The position numbers and the translations under genes are program-made. From positions 1 through 9,538 of the forward strand of contig CAAGIR010000141.1 of the NCBI GenBank assembly GCA_900769975.1: a DNA stretch of 9,538 nucleotides, in the 5' to 3' direction. Below the pieces are notes generated by a model that was not told the DNA's origin, did no database searches, and saw only the letters and a program-made list of their open reading frames with translations. Of this stretch, positions 5,641 to 9,538 are shown in pieces. Origin of the DNA: Spirochaetia bacterium. GTDB taxonomy: Bacteria > Spirochaetota > Spirochaetia > Treponematales > Treponemataceae. The first letter of the stretch is position 1. Each line of letters starts with the position of its first letter.

Positions 5641-6932
5641 ATACGGCACTCCATTTCAATCTCAGTCCATATAGGACAGTAAAAAGAAGCCACATTATTA
5701 GCTTCACGAATCTTTCCACGAAGCCAGTCCCAGAAACTCATTACAGTTTGAACAGTTCTGAAGAATAAGCGTGATACAAACGGTAAAGCTTCAAAATCAA
5801 GTTCATCTGTAAAACTGCGGAAGTTATCACCAGAGCGAATTACAAGTTCTTCATCATCAACAACTGATTCCAGTAGTCTCTTGTAATCAGCTACATGACT
5901 TGAATAATCCAATGCTCCACCAGTAGAGAATACAGAACGAATAATCAGAAGAAGTTGCTGCAGAGAATCAGAAAAAGAAAATCCGTCAGAATATTCAATC
6001 TTCATTCTGTTAGTTCGATAACTCCTTACAGTAATTCCTTCCTGGTCCTCATGATGTCTGAAAAAGAAAATCCTTTTATCAGAAGAATCAGAAAAACTTT
6101 TACTGTCACTTGCAGACCTGGCTAGATGATTAGCTCTGAAAGCTCCTGCAGAAAGAATTCCATCAGATGAAGCATTTCTTTTCCAATTTGTTTTCCTTGT
6201 CAGCCTAGAACTAAGATTCCACAATGATGGTATGTTTCTTTTCCAGACAAGTTTCTTAGTATTTGCAGTCGCAGCTCTTACATTCCCAAGAACAGTCCTT
6301 GTATAAGCAACAGATTCAATCTCATTTTCATATTGCAAATACAAACAAATTTCATAATCATTAAATATATTTCTCTGCTGACTTATGAAATCTGGCGAAC
6401 TTATATAGTCAATTTGCGAAGCATAATTTTCACGTCTTGCACGACTATAGTAAAAGTAACTTGTTGTAGTTTCAAAGTTATCAATTTCGCCGGTAGAGGC
6501 ATATCCAAGAATATCTGAATATACACCAAAAACTATTCTTTCATTTTTTACCAGCTTACGAGTCAAAGTTACGTTCAGGGCTTTCCAACCGTCACTTTGA
6601 CCAGTAAATGAAGTTTCAAAAAATGAAGCGTTCAGACATTGTGTAAGCTGCCAGTTAGAATCAGCCGCAAATACAACAGGAACTACAGGGCTGTATGGAT
6701 CACCATACATCCAATCCCAGAACCATTCAGATTTTGGTGAATAATAGTAATAATAAATAGTTACCGTAGTTGAATTAGAGTTTTTCGGAACTATTGCACG
6801 TCTTGCAAAAATATCCTGTTCATCAACTAATTCACCTTTCATGTCCTCATATTCATCATCCCCAATTTCAACTTCGTGCCATGCAAGACAGTCGGTAGGA
6901 TTTCCATTGTTTCCAACAATTGAGTTACTCAT
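5637..6932 (-). CDS. large phage structural protein of unknown family
   Basis: This 431-residue protein has no family I recognise. The first half (1-215) is rich in aromatic residues and likely beta-structured, with a run of five Tyr (60-64), SEWFWDWMYGDPYSP (68-82) and SYFYYSRARRENY. The second half is Ser/Arg/Asn-rich with loosely repeated pieces (VWKRN and NWKRN, SSRLTRKT, ARSASDSKSFSDSSDK). It ends with a more ordered segment containing FFRTVQTVMSFWDWLRGK. There is no signal peptide. The ATG lies one base after the TGA of the tail-fibre-like gene; its ribosome binding site is weak (AGCGG), so coupled translation is likely. Its position between a tail-fibre-like and an Ig-like gene points to a tail, baseplate or host-attachment protein. 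That role comes from context only. Confidence 0.65.
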   Translation of the reverse strand: MSNSIVGNNGNPTDCLAWHEVEIGDDEYEDMKGELVDEQDIFARRAIVPKNSNSTTVTIYYYYYSPKSEWFWDWMYGDPYSPVVPVVFAADSNWQLTQCLNASFFETSFTGQSDGWKALNVTLTRKLVKNERIVFGVYSDILGYASTGEIDNFETTTSYFYYSRARRENYASQIDYISSPDFISQQRNIFNDYEICLYLQYENEIESVAYTRTVLGNVRAATANTKKLVWKRNIPSLWNLSSRLTRKTNWKRNASSDGILSAGAFRANHLARSASDSKSFSDSSDKRIFFFRHHEDQEGITVRSYRTNRMKIEYSDGFSFSDSLQQLLLIIRSVFSTGGALDYSSHVADYKRLLESVVDDEELVIRSGDNFRSFTDELDFEALPFVSRLFFRTVQTVMSFWDWLRGKIREANNVASFYCPIWTEIEMECRI

Positions 6933-6933
6933 A

Positions 6934-7488
6934 TCAAGAACCGCTTACAGTAATCTGCCAATCAATCTGAAGGCTATCTGCAGAAGTCACATTCACTGCA
7001 GGAGTAATCTGAGCATATGCAAGACATTTTGCAGAGGTAGAATTTCCGTTCATCAAAGCAACTTCATTAATTCCGTTGGCATTGAGGTCACCTGCTGCAA
7101 AACTTGTTCTGTAAAGGACAACGTTCTGCCCCGAAGAACCAAAAGCCGCCTGAGTTTTAGGGAATGTAGAATCCAGCTTTTTGAAAGAACCTGTCGGAGT
7201 ATTTACTCCAGTGTTGTTCTTTGGAGTAGAACCGGTCCAGCCAGTTCCAACTCTCATATAGCCATTAGTTGCATCCACCTTAGTCAGAGTTGGATTACTA
7301 ATCATCAAATCAGCAATCATACCATCGCCCTGATTTGTAATAGTATTATGATGTTTGAAAATCATCGGCTTTGCAGGCAGACGTAACACACGTCGCCAGA
7401 ATCCATTTTTGTAATACTTCACATTTCCATTACAATCACGAACAGTAACAGTAACTAAGCCACGAACTTTTCCTTTTGAACTAATCAT
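6934..7488 (-). CDS. phage tail-fibre-like protein
   Basis: This 184-residue protein matches a common phage tail or fibre-associated pattern. After an N-terminal strand region (GKVRGLVTVTVRDCNGN) come ITNQGDGMIADLMI, GYMRVGTGWT followed by a Gly/Thr/Asn-rich loop, YRTSFAAGDLNANGINEVALMNGNS and the terminal strand DSLQIDWQITVSG. The order 'G.G...-R..F....-I.EV.L.N-...I.W.ITV' is typical of small phage structural proteins beside tail fibres. The ATG at 7486-7488 overlaps the upstream TGA and has GGAGG eight to nine bases before it. It is followed directly by the large unknown structural gene. The pattern match is from memory, so the exact subfamily is open. Confidence 0.65.
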   Translation of the reverse strand: MISSKGKVRGLVTVTVRDCNGNVKYYKNGFWRRVLRLPAKPMIFKHHNTITNQGDGMIADLMISNPTLTKVDATNGYMRVGTGWTGSTPKNNTGVNTPTGSFKKLDSTFPKTQAAFGSSGQNVVLYRTSFAAGDLNANGINEVALMNGNSTSAKCLAYAQITPAVNVTSADSLQIDWQITVSGS

Positions 7489-7943
7489 TTGCAAAATCCT
7501 CCAATAAGTCCAAACACAAGCGACGTAATAACAACACCGCCAGTACCACCAATCAAAGCTCCATAAAAGAACTGATTCTTTTTCTTTTCTGCAGCTTCGT
7601 TCAACTTTCTATTTTCCAATTCCAAGTCCAGCTTCTGTTTTTCAAATTGATCAGCTCTCTCTTTTTCAAAAGCAAGCTCACCACCAGTTTCCAATAAAAC
7701 AGCCTTAACTGCCTCTTGAGCAGTACGTTCAATTTCTTCTTCTGCAATTTGCATAACTTCCTCAATCGTCAGCGAGCCTTCCGGTTGTTGAGCCTGTCGA
7801 AACACGTCGGCGGAATCTTTCTTTTCCGTCTGCAATTGCGTCACAGACTGAGCCGTAAGATTCTGCAAGCTCACGAGTATCAGCACGCTCAATACGAGCA
7901 ATCGCTTCATCACGTTTAGCCGCAGCCTTTTTATTGATTTCAT
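7485..7943 (-). CDS. secreted coiled-coil membrane protein, spanin-like, overlapping the upstream gene
   Basis: This 152-residue protein has a basic N-terminus and signal-type hydrophobic stretch (MKRLLVLSVLILVSLQNLTA, about 12-31), a long charged coiled coil (about 60-122, rich in E, K and Q) and a glycine-rich C-terminal membrane segment (about 125-149, FFYGALIGGTGGVVITSLVF). The start at 7943 is chosen because AAGGAG lies six to seven bases before it. The first 182 bases of the gene lie inside the preceding membrane gene in a different frame. Residues 47-55 (DVFRQAQQP) are translated from a copy of the GTTTCGACAGGCTCAAC repeat. Next to holin and endolysin, the layout fits a spanin or other lysis-phase envelope protein, in the manner of Rz/Rz1 overlapping pairs. 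No lipobox Cys is visible, so a true Rz1-type outer-membrane lipoprotein is not supported. Confidence 0.6.
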   Translation of the reverse strand: MKSIKRLRLNVMKRLLVLSVLILVSLQNLTAQSVTQLQTEKKDSADVFRQAQQPEGSLTIEEVMQIAEEEIERTAQEAVKAVLLETGGELAFEKERADQFEKQKLDLELENRKLNEAAEKKKNQFFYGALIGGTGGVVITSLVFGLIGGFCK

Positions 7944-8076
7944 CTGAATCTCCTTCGGTGGTTGAGCCTGTCGAAACCACCTCACGTTCTTTTATAAAGA
8001 GAACCGTGAATATAGCAACAAACACAGCTCCCAGCCAAATAAAGATTTTCTTAATCACTTCCCAGACTTTCTTCAT
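7762..8076 (-). CDS. membrane-anchored spanin-like lysis protein, carries two copies of an intragenic repeat
   Basis: This 104-residue protein has an N-terminal membrane anchor (about 10-28, KIFIWLGAVFVAIFTVLF) and a charged helical domain (EINKKAAAKRDEAIARIERA ... AESYGSVCDAIADGKERFRRR). The topology fits an inner-membrane spanin or similar phage envelope protein. The start at 8076 has AAGGA five to six bases upstream; a longer in-frame version starting at 8133 lacks such a site. It overlaps the holin gene by 26 bases and the next gene by 182 bases in another frame. VSTGSTT appears twice (34-40 and 92-98), each time encoded by the same 17-base repeat, and the second copy makes up most of the protein's tail. 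The spanin role is inferred from context. Confidence 0.6.
   Translation of the reverse strand: MKKVWEVIKKIFIWLGAVFVAIFTVLFIKEREVVSTGSTTEGDSDEINKKAAAKRDEAIARIERADTRELAESYGSVCDAIADGKERFRRRVSTGSTTGRLADD
7777..7805 (-). repeat. copy 2 of the GTTTCGACAGGCTCAAC repeat
   Basis: The 17-base core lies at 7787-7803 and reads GTTTCGACAGGCTCAAC on the minus strand, followed by AACCGGAAGG. It is translated in two frames at once: as VSTGSTT in the membrane-anchored gene and as FRQAQQP in the overlapping gene. The flanking stem is imperfect. It matches copy 1 at 7952-7981 over the core and in the trailing ACCG(G)AAGG. Confidence 0.8.
7952..7981 (-). repeat. copy 1 of the GTTTCGACAGGCTCAAC repeat, with hairpin
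   Basis: The same 17-base core lies at 7961-7977. Here GGTGGTT (7957-7963) and AACCACC (7975-7981) form a perfect 7-bp stem around an 11-base loop. The trailing ACCGAAGGAG supplies the ribosome binding site of the gene starting at 7943. REP-like repeats of this kind, often read through in coding sequence as STGSTT or RQAQQP, are dispersed in several bacterial groups; that statement is from general knowledge, not a search. Confidence 0.8.
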
Positions 8077-8269
8077 TCGTTTCCTTCTTTGAATATTTGA
8101 AGTCCTTATATTTCTGAACTTCACGACCTGCAATTACAGCCATAGTAACCGTAAGCCATTCAGCTCCACCGATTTTCCCAAAACATTTAAGCACTGTCGC
8201 AACAATAAAGATTACAAACTTCACGCTAAGCAGCTTTTCAATCAATCTCTGAAATCTAAAACTAATCAT
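8051..8269 (-). CDS. putative phage holin
   Basis: This 72-residue protein has a positively charged N-terminus (RFQRLIEKLL), two hydrophobic segments (about 17-30, VKFVIFIVATVLKC, and 36-48, AEWLTVTMAVIAG) joined by a short GKIGG turn, and a charged tail (YKDFKYSKKETNEESLGSD). That is the usual layout of small two-span holins, which open the inner membrane at the end of phage infection. AGGAG lies seven bases before the ATG. It sits between the endolysin gene and the spanin-like genes, which supports the call. A GC-rich hairpin (8288-8307) lies just before its ribosome binding site. Confidence 0.65.
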   Translation of the reverse strand: MISFRFQRLIEKLLSVKFVIFIVATVLKCFGKIGGAEWLTVTMAVIAGREVQKYKDFKYSKKETNEESLGSD

Positions 8270-8287
8270 CCACGAACTCCTGTGTAA

Positions 8288-8307
8288 GGCCGCCGGTCAG
8301 AGCGGCC
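8288..8307. repeat. GC-rich hairpin upstream of the holin ribosome binding site
   Basis: GGCCGC (8288-8293) pairs with GCGGCC (8302-8307) around an 8-base loop, in an otherwise AT-rich gap. On the minus-strand mRNA it ends nine bases before the AGGAG of the holin gene. It could protect a processed 5' end or modulate translation of the holin; it has no T-tract. Confidence 0.6.
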
Positions 8308-8328
8308 GGTGTTCTATAGCAAAGCGTT

Positions 8329-8356
8329 AAAAAAAATTGCGATACAGCAATTTTTT
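8329..8356 (-). terminator. intrinsic terminator between endolysin and holin genes
   Basis: On the minus strand AAAAAATTGC (8347-8356), a six-base loop and GCAATTTTTT (8331-8340) form a 10-bp stem ending in a run of eight T (8329-8336). It begins four bases after the endolysin stop codon. It can also act in the other direction because the stem has A/T runs on both sides. It would cut expression of the holin and everything downstream unless read through or antiterminated. Confidence 0.75.
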
Positions 8357-8360
8357 AGCT

Positions 8361-8933
8361 TTACCTTTTTCCATTTATTGCATTACGAATCATTTCATAT
8401 TCATAATCAGCTCCAAACAAATCCACGTTGTCATTACTGGCTTTCTGCAAAGCCTCTCTATCCAAGCCACGAACAAATACCCGATAATCATTTGCCTGAT
8501 AATATGGCTTCATATCAGAAAGGCTTCTCAATTCTGAATAAGGTGCCACACAGTTCAGAACAACATCGCGGCCACAGACTCCAGCCACATGACAAACTTC
8601 ATTTTCCTTGTATAATCTGGAACCAAGTTTTCTGTCATACAAAGTCACAAAGAAAGCCGCCTGAATATCATCCTTCTCGGGATTCTTCTTTGTAAAATAC
8701 TTTTTGAACAATGCATCCGCAGTAACACGAATAGCACAACCAGTAGCCAGCAAGAGGGCAAGACAAACCGAGCCTGAACAATCAGAACTCAAAAGATTTT
8801 CTTTACCACTTTCATATTTCAAAAACTGCATCCTTCCAAGAAAGTAGCGGTAACGTTCCGCTTCAGTCAGTCCTTCCACAATTTCCTTTTCAGCTTCCAG
8901 CATCAGTCTCATTCTTAAATTAGAGTTGTCCAT
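8361..8933 (-). CDS. NlpC/P60-type cysteine peptidase, putative endolysin
   Basis: This 190-residue protein has the NlpC/P60 pattern of cell-wall peptidases that cut peptide bonds in peptidoglycan. The nucleophile is Cys52 in SSDCSG (49-54), followed by a helix (SVCLALLLATG). The catalytic His is His115 in NEVCHVAGVCGRDVVLNCV (111-129), where the family usually has a strand with H-x-G/A-x-x-x-G. No signal peptide is present, as expected for an endolysin released by a holin. The usual GDLVFF strand is reduced to QAAFFVTL (91-98), so the protein is divergent. The N-terminal 45 residues are helical and charged (EAEKEIVEGLTEAERYRYFLGR). AAAGGA precedes the ATG by seven to eight bases. Its neighbours are a membrane coiled-coil gene upstream and the holin downstream. 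Confidence 0.7.
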   Translation of the reverse strand: MDNSNLRMRLMLEAEKEIVEGLTEAERYRYFLGRMQFLKYESGKENLLSSDCSGSVCLALLLATGCAIRVTADALFKKYFTKKNPEKDDIQAAFFVTLYDRKLGSRLYKENEVCHVAGVCGRDVVLNCVAPYSELRSLSDMKPYYQANDYRVFVRGLDREALQKASNDNVDLFGADYEYEMIRNAINGKR

Positions 8934-8934
8934 A

Positions 8935-9237
8935 TCACATTCCTTTCACAATCAAAGTGATAACAGTAACCGCCACATTAAAGCAGGAAATCACACAGGC
9001 AATCACAGCCATATTTCTTCCGGCTTTTCCGTTGTCTGCCTTAATATGTTCTTCAAGGCGACGAGCAGTTGCACATACATTCGGATTAAACTGGCAGGCC
9101 GTGGACCTGTTATCCAGACAATCCATTCTTTTCTCAACTGCAGTTTTAAACTCTTTCATTTCTGCCCTAAATCCAGAAAGCTCCACCTGTAAGCCGTTCA
9201 TAGACTTAACCAACAATTCAATGTTTTCTATAATCAT
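8935..9237 (-). CDS. coiled-coil protein with C-terminal membrane anchor (XhlA-like layout)
   Basis: This protein of about 100 residues has an N-terminal helix likely to form a coiled coil (ENIELLVKSMNGLQVELSGF ... FKTAVEKRMD). A Cys-containing middle follows (CLDNRSTACQFNPNVCATARRLEEHI), then a single C-terminal hydrophobic helix (about 75-96, MAVIACVISCFNVAVTVITLIV). The coiled coil plus tail anchor resembles the XhlA group of phage lysis accessory proteins. The start at 9237 is chosen because AAGGAGG touches the ATG and because the preceding reading frame occupies the sequence upstream. That spacing is too short to be ideal, so the true start may differ by a few codons. Its stop overlaps the endolysin ribosome binding region. 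Confidence 0.6.
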   Translation of the reverse strand: MIIENIELLVKSMNGLQVELSGFRAEMKEFKTAVEKRMDCLDNRSTACQFNPNVCATARRLEEHIKADNGKAGRNMAVIACVISCFNVAVTVITLIVKGM

Positions 9238-9250
9238 CCTCCTTACCACG

Positions 9251-9445
9251 TCATACACGAGTAACCCAAATCTCCGAAGAGAACGCAGCTTCTTTTTTGT
9301 ATCTAAAAGTGAGTTCATCAATTCTCACTTTCTTAAATCCACTTTGAGCATTAAGCCGAATATCCATAAAAGCTCCCACACGAGCATGAATCAGAGGAAG
9401 ATAAGTTGTCAGGTAATAGCCAGGGCAAACGCATTTTAAATACTT
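9251..9445 (-). pseudogene. 3' remnant of a phage structural gene
   Basis: A minus-strand frame is open from 9445 to a TGA at 9251-9253, giving 64 codons. From about 9421 it reads like a real protein C-terminus: GYYLTTYLPLIHARVGAFMD, then a strand-rich end with FKKVRIDELTFRYKK and SSEIWVTRV. It has codon use like the phage genes after it, and its end sits 14 bases before the next start codon, as expected for an operon neighbour. No start codon with a ribosome binding site is present and the frame is cut by TAA at 9446-9448, where the sequence turns AT-rich. This marks the break point of the prophage fragment. The family is unknown; a tail or baseplate protein would fit the neighbours. Confidence 0.6.
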
Positions 9446-9481
9446 TTAAAATAACTACTTAACAAAGTATAGTATTTAAAA
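9434..9481. repeat. 11-bp inverted repeat at the prophage junction
   Basis: TTTTAAATACT (9434-9444) and AGTATTTAAAA (9471-9481) are exact reverse complements around 26 bases. An inner pair ATACTTT/AAAGTAT (9441-9447 and 9464-9470) allows alternative folding. It lies where the phage reading frame breaks off and where a gene on the other strand appears to begin. Possible roles are an operator or the footprint of recombination. The region is AT-rich, so chance cannot be excluded. Confidence 0.5.
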
Positions 9482-9498
9482 ATCACAAAAAACATTAG

Positions 9499-9534
9499 GA
9501 TTCTTTCGGGTGGAAAAATGACATTGAAAGAATC
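9499..9534. repeat. 9-bp inverted repeat enclosing a start site
   Basis: GATTCTTTC (9499-9507) pairs exactly with GAAAGAATC (9526-9534). The loop holds a GGGTGG ribosome binding-like site and the ATG at 9518. In plus-strand mRNA the start region would be presented in the loop of a hairpin. This could be a translation control element or chance. Confidence 0.4.
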
Positions 9535-9538
9535 ACTA
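9518..9538 (+). CDS. start of a plus-strand gene (partial, runs off the window)
   Basis: An ATG at 9518-9520 with GGTGG five bases upstream opens MTLKESL and is still open at the window end. It points away from the prophage operon. Seven codons are too few to name it. The call rests on the ribosome binding site and on the absence of any minus-strand gene here. Confidence 0.35.

Noticed and set aside
6841..7386. 181-codon plus-strand frame opposite the tail-fibre-like and large structural genes
   Set aside because: It spans two coupled minus-strand genes with good protein patterns; the plus-strand product has no recognisable features.
7944..7985. Longer start for the 152-residue spanin-like gene at 7985
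   Set aside because: The extension would be translated from the dispersed repeat and has no ribosome binding site, while AAGGAG stands correctly before 7943.
9238..9321. Longer start for the coiled-coil gene at 9318 or 9321
   Set aside because: It would overlap the protein-like remnant frame for more than 60 bases. The 9321 codon is TTG, and the strong AAGGAGG lies next to 9237.
8957..9439. 160-codon plus-strand frame at the right side
   Set aside because: It is antisense to the coiled-coil gene and the structural remnant, whose products look like real proteins. It has no ribosome binding site.
3469..9448. Shared 9-mer ATACTTTTA at 3469-3477 and 9440-9448 as attachment sites flanking the prophage fragment
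   Set aside because: The match is short and A/T-rich, the flanks differ, there is no integrase or tRNA, and chance is likely. It would need a comparison with an empty site.

Overview
The window looks like a bacterial chromosome segment, most likely from a host-associated spirochaete of the Treponema type. That assignment is an inference from overall gene style, from a dispersed-looking repeat (core GTTTCGACAGGCTCAAC) and from a hairpin-rich intergenic element; there is no rRNA or tRNA to confirm it. Two unrelated accessory modules sit side by side. No tRNA, rRNA, CRISPR array, transposase or integrase is visible.

Module 1 (about 1-3140) is very AT-rich and looks like a small ribosomally made, post-translationally modified peptide (RiPP) locus. 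A minus-strand operon runs from a good promoter (TTGACA-16-TATTAT, 2737-2764) through a 531-residue radical SAM/SPASM peptide maturase (1097-2692), a 61-residue Gly-rich precursor peptide (853-1038), a GNAT-like acyltransferase (288-836) and a 54-residue small protein (80-244). The start of another gene may lie at the left edge. A divergent plus-strand Cro/CI-type regulator (2800-3129) shares the upstream region. Two lesions stand out. The third cysteine of the radical SAM CxxxCxxC motif is a phenylalanine, one base away from Cys. The regulator has an in-frame TAG after codon 70, although the frame continues sensibly for 38 more codons. The locus may therefore be decaying, or these may be sequence errors.

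Between the modules (3130-3579) there is no convincing gene. About 280 bases hold at least six strong inverted repeats in a row, which looks like a dispersed structured element. The last hairpin doubles as a terminator for the operon on its right.

Module 2 (3580 to about 9445) is a prophage fragment, all on the minus strand and tightly packed with start/stop overlaps. In transcription order it holds the 3' end of a lost structural gene (9251-9445), a coiled-coil/membrane protein (8935-9237), an NlpC/P60-type endolysin (8361-8933), a terminator, a holin candidate (8051-8269), two heavily overlapping spanin-like membrane genes (7762-8076 and 7485-7943), a tail-fibre-like protein (6934-7488), a large unknown structural protein (5637-6932), an Ig-like baseplate-type protein (5344-5640), an unknown protein (5018-5347) and an SF3 (P4/D5-type) helicase (3580-5025). 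Integrase, terminase, portal, capsid and tail tube genes are absent, and the upstream gene is cut. This is therefore a remnant or a mosaic, not an intact phage.

The right edge (about 9446-9538) is AT-rich again. It carries an 11-bp inverted repeat exactly at the phage junction, and a plus-strand gene appears to start at 9518.
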